Source: UBA1738 sp045580145 (GTDB lineage Bacteria; Bacillota; Clostridia; UBA1381). From it: a stretch of DNA of 14,502 nt. Positions 7,768-14,039 of this stretch are shown here, piece after piece; position 1 is the first letter of the stretch, and each line of letters starts with the position of its first letter. The notes under the pieces were generated by a model, which had not been told where the DNA came from, made no database searches, and was given only the letters and a program-made list of their open reading frames with translations. The stretch is taken from assembly GCA_045580145.1 (NCBI GenBank), contig JAZNNI010000067.1:1-14502 (forward strand), written 5' to 3'. The position numbers were made by a program, and so were the translations under genes.

Positions 7768-8928
7768 ATGAGCAGAACGTGGGCAGAGATAAATATTGAA
7801 GCATTAAAGTATAATGCGGAAAATATAAGAAAAATCACAAATCCTAATTCAAAAGTTATGGCAGTAGTAAAAGCTGATGCATATGGACACGGATATTTGA
7901 GGTGCTGTAAGGCACTTTTAGAAAGCGGCATTGACTCTTTTTCCGTTGCTATGGTTTCGGAGGCTGTGCAGATAAGAAAAGCTGGGTTTACTGTGCCTGT
8001 GCTTATTTTAGGTGCCACACCTGATGAGGAAGCAGAAGATATTGTTAAATATGACCTTATGCCTAATGTCTATAACTATAAGTTTGCAAAATGTCTGTCA
8101 GATGTTGCAGTTTCCAAAAATAAAAATGTAAAGATTCATCTTAAGATTGATACAGGTATGTCAAGACTGGGATTTGTGGCAGGTGATGACAATAAGGATG
8201 TTATAGATGAAATTATAAGGATTTCAAAGCTTCCGAACATTGAAATTGAAGGTATATTTTCTCATCTTGCTTGTTCGGATGAAAAAAATCCGGATTATAC
8301 CTATGCTCAGTTTAATAAGTTTATGAAGCTTATTTCCCAGCTTGAAGAAGCAGGAATAAAAATACCGTGCAAGCATATTGCAAACAGCGGTGCGATTATG
8401 ATGTATCCCGAAATGCATCTTGATATGGTACGTGCAGGGATAATCCTTTATGGATGTTATCCATCGCACGAGGTTGATAAAAAAATACTCCCGCTAAAGC
8501 CTGTAATGACCTTAAAGACTCGTATAACGCACGTAAAGGAAGTGGAAGAAGGCGTTGGGGTAAGCTATGGAAAAACGTACATAACCGAAAAAAGAACAAG
8601 GATAGCAACAATTCCTATCGGTTATGCAGACGGATATTCTCGATGCCTTTCACATAAGGCAAAGGTAGAAACAGGTGGAATGCTTTGTAATGTAATAGGC
8701 AGAATTTGTATGGATCAATGTATGATTGATGTCACAAATGTCAATAATATAGATATAGGTGACGAGGTAATCTTATTTGGCGACGGAAGAATTACTGCTG
8801 ATAGCGTTGCAAACTGGATGAACACAATTAATTATGAGGTTTTGTGTCTGGTATCGAAACGTATTCCGCGAATATACAAAGAGAATGGGAGGGAAACAGA
8901 GGAACTTAATTATTTAGAAAAGATTTAA
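7768..8928 (+). CDS. alr: Alanine racemase
   Basis: PLP-dependent interconversion of L- and D-alanine, supplying D-Ala for peptidoglycan. 386 residues, full length. The N-terminal TIM barrel carries the PLP lysine in VVKADAYGHG (Lys35). Further motifs are KIDTGMSRLGF, HIANSGA and DMVRAGIILYG. The C-terminal beta domain carries the catalytic tyrosine in GVSYGKTY (Tyr267), the substrate-pocket motif IPIGYADGYSR, and the M-D-Q segment RICMDQCMIDVT. AGAGGA lies about 8 nt before the ATG. The gene sits between nnr and mazEF, as alr does in B. subtilis. The C-terminus has a short acidic extension of about ten residues (NGRETEELNYLEKI). Confidence 0.97.
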   Translation: MSRTWAEINIEALKYNAENIRKITNPNSKVMAVVKADAYGHGYLRCCKALLESGIDSFSVAMVSEAVQIRKAGFTVPVLILGATPDEEAEDIVKYDLMPNVYNYKFAKCLSDVAVSKNKNVKIHLKIDTGMSRLGFVAGDDNKDVIDEIIRISKLPNIEIEGIFSHLACSDEKNPDYTYAQFNKFMKLISQLEEAGIKIPCKHIANSGAIMMYPEMHLDMVRAGIILYGCYPSHEVDKKILPLKPVMTLKTRITHVKEVEEGVGVSYGKTYITEKRTRIATIPIGYADGYSRCLSHKAKVETGGMLCNVIGRICMDQCMIDVTNVNNIDIGDEVILFGDGRITADSVANWMNTINYEVLCLVSKRIPRIYKENGRETEELNYLEKI

Positions 8929-8961
8929 AAAAGAAATGAACAAACAGGGGGCCTGATTGCT

Positions 8962-9177
8962 TTGTCACAACTAAAAAAGGTCATGTCCGGTCTTAGTTTT
9001 AATAAGGATAAAAACAAATCCCTTTCCGGAATTTACAAGGCAGAGAAAAGGAATGAATTACTAAAGCAAGGATATAAGGAAATGGCTTCTCTAAATTTAA
9101 CGCTTGCCCAGGTGTGTTTTGAGGCAGATAATGAAGCAATGTCTGTCTGTGAGGAAAAACTGACGGAGTGTGAATAG
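8962..9177 (+). CDS. MazE/EndoAI-type antitoxin lacking the DNA-binding domain (putative)
   Basis: Small protein (71 aa) immediately upstream of mazF, overlapping it by 1 nt. Residues 30-65 (beginning RNELLKQGYKEMASLNL) line up with the C-terminal tail of B. subtilis EndoAI/MazE as I remember it (RDLMRRGYMEMAKINLNI), the segment that wraps around and inhibits MazF. The first 28 residues are basic and low in hydrophobics and show none of the beta strand plus two helices of a ribbon-helix-helix domain, which fills about 45 residues of EndoAI. Only 33 nt separate this gene from alr, so there is no room for a split-off RHH segment. The start is a TTG with GGGGG (8947-8951) 10 nt before it; an ATG at 8983 is possible but has a weaker site. 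I infer an antitoxin with no DNA-binding autoregulation; this is untested. Confidence 0.75.
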   Translation: MSQLKKVMSGLSFNKDKNKSLSGIYKAEKRNELLKQGYKEMASLNLTLAQVCFEADNEAMSVCEEKLTECE

Positions 9178-9530
9178 TGGTGATTGTAAAACGAGGAGAT
9201 ATATATTACGCCGATTTAAGTCCCGTTATAGGGAGCGAACAAGGCGGAATAAGGCCTGTTTTGATAATCCAGAATGATGTCGGAAATAAATATAGCCCGA
9301 CTGTTATTGCTGCGGCCATAACGTCCCAGATAAATAAGGCAAAAATGCCGACACATATTGAATTATCGGCTTCTGAATACGGACTTTATAAGGATTCCGT
9401 GATATTATTAGAGCAAATCAGAACCATAGATAAGAAAAGATTGAGAGAAAAAGTAGCACATTTAGATAAAAAGCTTATGGGAGATGTGAATAATGCACTT
9501 TCTGTAAGCTTCGGACTTGGAAATATTTAG
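9177..9530 (+). CDS. mazF: MazF/EndoA mRNA interferase toxin
   Basis: Sequence-specific endoribonuclease of the PemK/MazF family that cleaves single-stranded mRNA and halts growth. It is closely similar to B. subtilis EndoA (NdoA): VKRGDIYYADLSPVIGSEQGG, RPVLIIQND, AAAITSQI and LLEQIRTIDK. Counted from the second GTG (9180), the catalytic residues fall at Arg25 and Thr48, exactly as in EndoA, and the length becomes 116 aa, also identical. Two GTG starts are possible. The first (9177) overlaps the antitoxin stop (TAGTG) and has GGAG 8 nt upstream; the second (9180) has 11 nt spacing but the better family alignment. Catalytic residues are intact, so the toxin is probably active. Last gene of the operon, before a terminator. 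Confidence 0.95.
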   Translation: MVIVKRGDIYYADLSPVIGSEQGGIRPVLIIQNDVGNKYSPTVIAAAITSQINKAKMPTHIELSASEYGLYKDSVILLEQIRTIDKKRLREKVAHLDKKLMGDVNNALSVSFGLGNI

Positions 9531-9565
9531 CCTTTTAAAGTATAGAGAAGATTTAGGAGGTTATT

Positions 9566-9580
9566 ATGTATAGAAATTAA
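9566..9580 (+). other. Four-codon micro-ORF (MYRN) with a full Shine-Dalgarno site
   Basis: AGGAGG (9555-9560) is 5 nt upstream of ATG TAT AGA AAT TAA. This is the strongest ribosome-binding site in the neighbourhood yet leads to only four codons. The last base of the stop is also the first base of a perfect 8-bp hairpin, and an intrinsic terminator follows 26 nt later. It could be a leader-type element or chance; nothing shows that it is translated. Confidence 0.35.
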
Positions 9581-9599
9581 TGTAGCAGACTTGCTACAT
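9580..9599 (+). repeat. Perfect 8-bp hairpin between mazF and the terminator
   Basis: ATGTAGCA (9580-9587), loop GACT, TGCTACAT (9592-9599). It lies between the micro-ORF and the terminator. It has no U-run of its own, so it is not a terminator; it may stabilise the operon's 3' end or be linked to micro-ORF translation. Confidence 0.6.
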
Positions 9600-9606
9600 A
9601 CAAGTT

Positions 9607-9636
9607 AAAGCCGATGCGTAAAAGCGTCGGCTTTTT
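9607..9636 (+). terminator. Intrinsic terminator of the PHP...mazF operon
   Basis: Eleven-bp stem (AAAGCCGATGC with GCGTCGGCTTT, one G-U pair), loop GTAAAA, and TTTTT directly at the 3' side (9632-9636), followed by a further T-rich stretch. It separates mazF from the pot operon. Confidence 0.9.
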
Positions 9637-9671
9637 GTATTTTTTTGTTGTTTTTAAGCGAAAAAGACTGT

Positions 9672-9737
9672 AAAAAATATAAAATTTATATTTTTTTGTT
9701 TAAAAGTATTGATTTTTGAATAAATATACACTAAAAT
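9672..9737 (+). promoter_or_regulatory. Predicted potABCD promoter with upstream A/T inverted repeat
   Basis: TTGATT (9709-9714), 17-nt spacer, TAAAAT (9732-9737). An overlapping alternative is TTGAAT (9716-9721) with TATATT (9738-9743) at 16 nt. Upstream, 9672-9696 is a pure A/T inverted repeat (11-bp arms, 3-nt centre) ending 12 bp before the -35, a position and composition compatible with an UP element. No operator with clear symmetry is seen between the -10 and the potA start. Confidence 0.55.
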
Positions 9738-9777
9738 TATATTGTTTACACGAAAAAATAGAATTGGGGGTAGATAA

Positions 9778-10824
9778 ATGCAAAATATTGTCAGCTTGAA
9801 GGATGTAAATGTGGCCTTCGACGGAGAAACGATATTGAACAATATCAGTCTGGACATAAAGGATAAGGAATTTGTGACATTTTTAGGTCCGTCAGGATGC
9901 GGAAAGACAACGACTTTAAGGATAATCGGCGGATTTTTAAATCCGGATAGCGGAACGGTAAGCTTTGACGGAAAGGTTATCAATAATGTACCGCCTCATA
10001 AGCGAAATGTAAATACTGTTTTCCAAAGATATGCGCTTTTCCCACACCTTAATGTCTATGAAAATATTGCTTTTGGATTAAGGGTTAAAAAAATGCCTGA
10101 AAAGGAAATACAAAAGCGCGTAGCCGAAATGCTTGAAATTGTAAACCTTCGCGGATTTGAGAAAAGAAGTGTAAACCGTCTGTCTGGAGGTCAGCAACAG
10201 CGAGTAGCGATAGCAAGAGCACTTGTAAACAGACCTAAGGTACTACTGCTTGATGAGCCTTTGGGAGCATTGGACTTAAAGCTCAGAAAGGAAATGCAGA
10301 CAGAGCTTAAAGCAATACAGCAGCAACTTGAGATAACGTTCATATATGTAACTCATGATCAGGAAGAAGCCCTGACTATGAGTGACACAGTAGTTGTAAT
10401 GAATAAAGGAGATATCCAGCAAATCGGAACTCCTGTTGATATATATAATGAACCAATAAATGCCTTTGTTGCAGATTTTATCGGTGAAAGCAACATTTTA
10501 GATGGTATAATGCGCCGCGACCTATTGGTGGAAATCTGTGGACGTGAATTTGAATGTGTCGATAAGGGATTTGGCGAGAATACCCCTGTCGACGTTGTGG
10601 TTCGTCCTGAGGATATAAAGCTGATTGATGCAGATAGCGCAAAGATAACTGGTGTTGTCGAATCAGTTACCTTTAAGGGCGTGCATTATGAAATGGTAAT
10701 TGAATCATATGATTTTTCGTGGCTTGTTCATTCTACAAAGGCAGCCGAGGTGGGAAGTACAGTCGGAATTTCCTTTGACCCATACGATATCCATATAATG
10801 AGAAAGATGGGGAAAAAGTTATGA
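9778..10824 (+). CDS. potA: Spermidine/putrescine ABC transporter, ATP-binding protein PotA
   Basis: Cytoplasmic ATPase subunit that powers polyamine import. 348 residues (E. coli PotA 378). Walker A GPSGCGKT at 37-44, Q-loop region VFQRYALFPHLNVYENIAFGL, ABC signature LSGGQQQR at 135-142, Walker B VLLLDEP at 155-161 followed by the D-loop GALD, and the H-loop in YVTHDQEEALTMSD. After the ATPase domain (about 1-235) comes a C-terminal TOBE-type regulatory domain (about 240-348). The motif VDIYNEPINAFVADFIGESN is typical of PotA/CysA-type importers. GGGGG lies 7 nt before the ATG. First gene of a four-gene operon, with its stop overlapping the potB start by 4 nt. Confidence 0.96.
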   Translation: MQNIVSLKDVNVAFDGETILNNISLDIKDKEFVTFLGPSGCGKTTTLRIIGGFLNPDSGTVSFDGKVINNVPPHKRNVNTVFQRYALFPHLNVYENIAFGLRVKKMPEKEIQKRVAEMLEIVNLRGFEKRSVNRLSGGQQQRVAIARALVNRPKVLLLDEPLGALDLKLRKEMQTELKAIQQQLEITFIYVTHDQEEALTMSDTVVVMNKGDIQQIGTPVDIYNEPINAFVADFIGESNILDGIMRRDLLVEICGREFECVDKGFGENTPVDVVVRPEDIKLIDADSAKITGVVESVTFKGVHYEMVIESYDFSWLVHSTKAAEVGSTVGISFDPYDIHIMRKMGKKL

Positions 10825-11633
10825 AGAAAACCCTGATTTCAGCGCCATATCTTGTCTGGATGGCGGTGTTTATTGTTGTGCCGCTTGCAATGGTTGCATA
10901 CTTTGCATTTACTGACGGAAACGGCAACTTTACACTCGATTATATTGCGGATGTTGCACAGTATACAGATATTTTTACCCGTTCAATCTGGCTTGCGGCG
11001 ATTGCAACGGTTATTTGTCTTGTGATTGCATATCCGGTTGCGTTTATTTTGTCCACTATGAGCAAGCGTCATCAAAGTACAATGCTGATGATTGTGATGT
11101 TGCCGATGTGGATGAATTTCCTCTTAAGAACATATGCGTGGATGACACTTCTTGGAAATAATGGTATCATAAATACAGTTTTAGGATATATAGGACTTGG
11201 TCCGTATAAGATGCTCAACACTCAGGGAGCGGTGGTTTTGGGAATGGTTTATAACTATCTTCCTTATATGATTCTGCCACTTTACTCTGTAATGGTGAAG
11301 ATTGATAAAAGCCTTTTGGAAGCGGCATCTGACCTTGGCTGTAACAGTAAAAAGGTTCTTTTCAAGGTGGTCTTTCCACTGTCACTTCCGGGTGTGACAT
11401 CGGGAATTACGATGGTTTTCGTGCCGGCAATCAGTACATTTATTATTTCAAGAATGCTTGGTGGCGGAAGTAACCTTTTAATTGGCGACCTTATTGAAAT
11501 GCAGTTTTTGGGGAACTCCTATAACCCAAACTTAGGCGCAGGAATTTCGCTTGTTTTGATGGTAATTGTCCTTTTGATTATGACAATAATGAATCAGTTT
11601 GATAGCGATGATGAAGACAGAGTATTAATTTAA
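10821..11633 (+). CDS. potB: Spermidine/putrescine ABC transporter permease PotB
   Basis: Inner-membrane permease subunit of the polyamine importer; with PotC it forms the translocation pore. 270 residues (E. coli PotB 275), with about six hydrophobic helices starting at residues 8-30. The EAA loop that docks on PotA is EAASDLGCNSKKVLFKVVFP, beginning at Glu167. The segment LPMWMNFLLRTYAWM is characteristic of PotB. The start overlaps potA (ATGA). The C-terminus ends in an acidic tail (DSDDEDR) expected on the cytoplasmic side. The potB stop is immediately followed by the AGGAGG of potC. Confidence 0.95.
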   Translation: MKKTLISAPYLVWMAVFIVVPLAMVAYFAFTDGNGNFTLDYIADVAQYTDIFTRSIWLAAIATVICLVIAYPVAFILSTMSKRHQSTMLMIVMLPMWMNFLLRTYAWMTLLGNNGIINTVLGYIGLGPYKMLNTQGAVVLGMVYNYLPYMILPLYSVMVKIDKSLLEAASDLGCNSKKVLFKVVFPLSLPGVTSGITMVFVPAISTFIISRMLGGGSNLLIGDLIEMQFLGNSYNPNLGAGISLVLMVIVLLIMTIMNQFDSDDEDRVLI

Positions 11634-11644
11634 GGAGGATGCAT

Positions 11645-12439
11645 ATGAAAAAGATTTCTAAAATTTATATGGCACTCCTTCTAATGTTTTTGTATGTGCC
11701 GATATTTGTGCTTATAGTTTTTTCGTTTAATACAACTAAGAGTAGGACTGTGTTTGAGGGCTTTACATTTGATTGGTATATAAAGCTTTTCCAGAACGAG
11801 CTTATACTGACTTCGCTTAGAAATACGCTGATAATTTCTGTGCTTGCGGCAGTTGCATCTACAATATTGGGTACTGCTGCGGCTATTGGTATCAATAATA
11901 TGAAAAAAGGTCCGAAAGCGGCCATAATGAACATAAACAATCTGCCGATTATCAATCCTGAAATCGTGACAGGTGTATCGCTTATGCTCCTTTTCGTGTT
12001 CTTTGCGGCAAGGATGAACTTCAATTTTGGATTTGGTACGCTTTTGATTGCTCACATTACATTTGATGTGCCATATGTGATTTTAAATGTAATGCCGAAA
12101 TTCCGCCAGATGAATCCAAATCTTTATGAGGCGGCACAGGACTTGGGATGTAACCCTATTCAAGGGTTTTTCAAGGTGGTACTTCCTGAAATTATGCCGG
12201 GTATAGTGTCGGGATTTTTGATGAGCTTTACATTCTCGCTTGATGATTTTATTATCAGTTACTTTACATCGGGTGCTACTTCTCAGACCCTGCCTATCAC
12301 AATTTACTCTATGACAAGGCGAAAGGTCAGTCCTGAGATAAATGCACTTTCAACAATAATTTTCCTTGTTGTTGTGATAGTGCTTATTGTTAAAAACATT
12401 ATAGAAAATAAAAGCATCAAGGAGGAAGTAAAACGATGA
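11645..12439 (+). CDS. potC: Spermidine/putrescine ABC transporter permease PotC
   Basis: Second permease subunit of the polyamine importer; 264 residues, the same as E. coli PotC. About six TM helices, the first at roughly residues 8-30. The EAA loop is EAAQDLGCNPIQGFFKVVLP, beginning at Glu162. FSLDDFIISYFTSG near the C-terminus is typical of PotC. An ATG also occurs at 11639, but it abuts the AGGAGG (11633-11638) with no spacing, while the ATG at 11645 has 6 nt, so the latter is chosen. The gene overlaps potD by 4 nt. Confidence 0.95.
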   Translation: MKKISKIYMALLLMFLYVPIFVLIVFSFNTTKSRTVFEGFTFDWYIKLFQNELILTSLRNTLIISVLAAVASTILGTAAAIGINNMKKGPKAAIMNINNLPIINPEIVTGVSLMLLFVFFAARMNFNFGFGTLLIAHITFDVPYVILNVMPKFRQMNPNLYEAAQDLGCNPIQGFFKVVLPEIMPGIVSGFLMSFTFSLDDFIISYFTSGATSQTLPITIYSMTRRKVSPEINALSTIIFLVVVIVLIVKNIIENKSIKEEVKR

Positions 12440-13692
12440 AAAAGATACTTTCTCTTGTTGCGGCACTCTTGGTTTTTATGATGTCTTCAGGTTGTCATTA
12501 TCAGCATATCAATGAGGATATGGAGGGCGAGGAGGCGCAGACACTGACAGTTTCTGATGCCGCGTATTATGAACGGTTTAAAAATGACGGAAAGTCCATT
12601 AATGTCTATAACTGGGGTGAATATATTTCGGACGGCTCTGACGGACTTTTGGATGTAAATGCTGAATTTGAAAAGCTTACCGGAATAAAGGTCAACTATT
12701 CTACCTATGCGACAAATGAGGAGCTTTATGCAAAACTAAAAGGCGGTGGCTCAACTTACGACATCATTATCCCGTCTGATTATATGATTGCAAGAATGAT
12801 TAAAGAGGGAATGCTCAAAAAGCTTGATTATTCAAATATCCCTAATTTTGCAAATATAATGGATAAGTTCAAAAGCCAGAACTACGACCCGAATGATGAA
12901 TATTCTGTTCCATACACGTGGGGAACTGTCGGAATAATTTATGACAATACTGCCATTGACATTCCACAGGATGAAATTGACTGGGATATTCTCTGGGATG
13001 AAAAATATAAAGACAGCATTTTGATGTTTGATAATCCACGTGATTCATTTGCTATTGCGGAGCTGCTTTTGGGATACTCAATAAATACTGAAAATTCTGA
13101 TGAACTAAAGGCTGCGGCGGATAAGCTGAAGGAACAAAAAAAGCTTGTTCAGTCCTATGTTATGGACGAAATTTTTGATAAAATGGGTGCAGGGGAGGCG
13201 GTTTTGGCGCCATACTATGCCGGTGATGCCGTGACTTTGATGGATGAGTATGACCATTTGGGCTTTGCAGTTCCCAAAAGCGGAACAAACCTTTTCATTG
13301 ATGCAATGTGTATTCCATATTGTGCTAGCGAAAAGGAAGCGGCGGAAATGTATATCAACTTTATGTGTGAGGCGGATATTGCATATGCAACCACATCATA
13401 TATAGGTTATTCCACACCGAATCAGCCTGCGTTTGATATGCTTGATGACGAGGTGAAAAATGACGGAATATCCTACCTCTCTGATGAGTATATAGAGGAA
13501 AATACCACTGTTTTTGCAAATCTTTCGGATAAGGCAAATAAGGAAATGCAGGACCTTTGGACTGATATGAAATCGACGCAGGAAAATGAGAAGAATAAAT
13601 GGCTTGTGCCGGCATTCCTGCTTGCGTGTATCGCACTTTCGGTCGGAATACTTATAAAAAGATACATTAAGAATAAAAAGGATATTTTTTAA
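12436..13692 (+). CDS. potD: Spermidine/putrescine-binding protein PotD with a C-terminal membrane anchor
   Basis: Extracytoplasmic substrate-binding subunit that hands polyamines to PotBC. The mature fold is clear: INVYNWGEYIS, GGSTYDIIIPSDYMI, VPYTWGTVGIIYD, WDILWDE, DNPRDSFAIAELLLGYS and GAGEAVLAPYYAGDAV are PotD-type motifs. The N-terminus is a signal peptide (MKKILSLVAALLVF) ending in MSSGC, a weak lipobox (Ser instead of Leu at -3) with Cys20 as the possible lipidation site. At 418 residues it is about 70 longer than E. coli PotD. Part of the excess is an acidic linker (about 21-50). The rest is a hydrophobic helix at 389-409 (WLVPAFLLACIALSVGILIK) followed by a basic tail, which looks like a true C-terminal TM anchor. 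AGGAGG lies about 10 nt before the ATG. A terminator follows at once. Confidence 0.94.
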   Translation: MKKILSLVAALLVFMMSSGCHYQHINEDMEGEEAQTLTVSDAAYYERFKNDGKSINVYNWGEYISDGSDGLLDVNAEFEKLTGIKVNYSTYATNEELYAKLKGGGSTYDIIIPSDYMIARMIKEGMLKKLDYSNIPNFANIMDKFKSQNYDPNDEYSVPYTWGTVGIIYDNTAIDIPQDEIDWDILWDEKYKDSILMFDNPRDSFAIAELLLGYSINTENSDELKAAADKLKEQKKLVQSYVMDEIFDKMGAGEAVLAPYYAGDAVTLMDEYDHLGFAVPKSGTNLFIDAMCIPYCASEKEAAEMYINFMCEADIAYATTSYIGYSTPNQPAFDMLDDEVKNDGISYLSDEYIEENTTVFANLSDKANKEMQDLWTDMKSTQENEKNKWLVPAFLLACIALSVGILIKRYIKNKKDIF

Positions 13693-13717
13693 GGCGAGTG
13701 TAAACTCGTCTTTTTTT
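13691..13717 (+). terminator. Intrinsic terminator of potABCD
   Basis: The stem begins inside the potD stop codon: GGCGAGT (13693-13699) pairs with ACTCGTC (13704-13710), loop GTAA, one G-U pair, extended by two A-T pairs at the base. Seven T residues follow (13711-13717). Confidence 0.88.
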
Positions 13718-13727
13718 GTATAAAATA

Positions 13728-13756
13728 TAGACAACTTTGAAACAATATGATATAAT
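13728..13756 (+). promoter_or_regulatory. Predicted sigma-A promoter for a structured RNA
   Basis: TAGACA (13728-13733; 5 of 6 consensus bases), 17-nt spacer, perfect TATAAT (13751-13756) with an extended -10 TG at 13748-13749. The expected transcription start (about 13762-13764) coincides with the first bases of the long hairpin. Confidence 0.65.
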
Positions 13757-13760
13757 AATC

Positions 13761-13924
13761 TTGCGACATAATAGAATATTAATTGGATAACTATGTGTAT
13801 TTTTATTTCGGTAAAAATGCGTGTTTTTTGCATATAGTTGTCCAACTTTGCATTCTATTGTGTCGCAAACAAATAGACGACATGCATTTTTCGGTGTGTG
13901 TCAGCTATTGATGCACACTTTTTT
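13761..13924 (+). ncRNA. Candidate structured small RNA with a long imperfect hairpin and terminator
   Basis: A 108-nt hairpin: outer stem 13761-13777 with 13852-13868 (17 bp, one G-U); a 5/6-nt internal loop; inner stem 13783-13797 with 13831-13845 (15 bp, two G-U); apical stem 13799-13805 with 13812-13818 (7 bp) around TTTCGG. All three mismatches of the two long stems are G-U pairs, allowed in RNA but not perfect in DNA, which argues for an RNA structure. A 25-nt tail leads to a terminator at 13894-13924. Promoter, start, structure and terminator are correctly ordered, giving a transcript of about 160 nt. No ORF with a ribosome-binding site lies inside. I recognise no Rfam family. A small palindromic mobile element is an alternative reading. 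Confidence 0.55.
13894..13924 (+). terminator. Intrinsic terminator of the candidate RNA
   Basis: Ten-bp stem GTGTGTGTCA (13894-13903) with TGATGCACAC (13909-13918), two G-U pairs, loop GCTAT, then six T (13919-13924). Confidence 0.8.
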
Positions 13925-13943
13925 AATTTGCGAGGTGAAACCA

Positions 13944-13961
13944 ATGATAGTTGCTACATAA
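13944..13961 (+). other. Five-codon micro-ORF (MIVAT) with a Shine-Dalgarno site
   Basis: GAGGTG (13932-13937) is 6 nt before ATG ATA GTT GCT ACA TAA. It lies just after the RNA terminator and before the bidirectional terminator, so only read-through transcripts would carry it. No gene follows on this strand. It may be the remnant of a leader or gene, or chance. Confidence 0.3.
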
Positions 13962-14006
13962 AACGCAGTAACAAAGAAGCGCGAATCACACTATAACATA
14001 TCAGGA

Positions 14007-14037
14007 AAAATACCCCTTTTTAAAAGAGGGGTATTTT
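14007..14037. terminator. Bidirectional intrinsic terminator
   Basis: Eleven-bp stem AAAATACCCCT (14007-14017) with AGGGGTATTTT (14027-14037), with T-rich tracts on both sides. On the minus strand it begins 3 nt after the yitT-like stop codon; on the plus strand it catches any read-through from the small-RNA region. Confidence 0.85.
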
Positions 14038-14039
14038 CA

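Noticed and set aside
11639..11644. ATG at 11639 as the potC start
   Set aside because: It directly follows AGGAGG with no spacer; the ATG at 11645 has normal 6-nt spacing and gives the family length.
13761..13868. Retron msr-msd, because of the long hairpin
   Set aside because: No reverse transcriptase or retron effector is adjacent; the flanking genes are potD and a YitT-family protein.
13761..13868. MITE or other palindromic transposable element
   Set aside because: The flanks (ending AATAATC and beginning ACAAATAG) show no target-site duplication, and a promoter and terminator frame the hairpin. Not fully excluded: only a genome-wide copy count would settle it.
13761..13924. 6S RNA
   Set aside because: The internal loop is only 5/6 nt, far smaller than the central bubble of 6S RNA, the 5' end pairs with an internal segment and not with the 3' end, and the stems are AT-rich.
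13925..13965. T-box antiterminator-like GAGGTGAAACC
   Set aside because: It lacks the conserved T-box bulge sequence (GGTGGNACCGCG type) and there is no regulated gene downstream.
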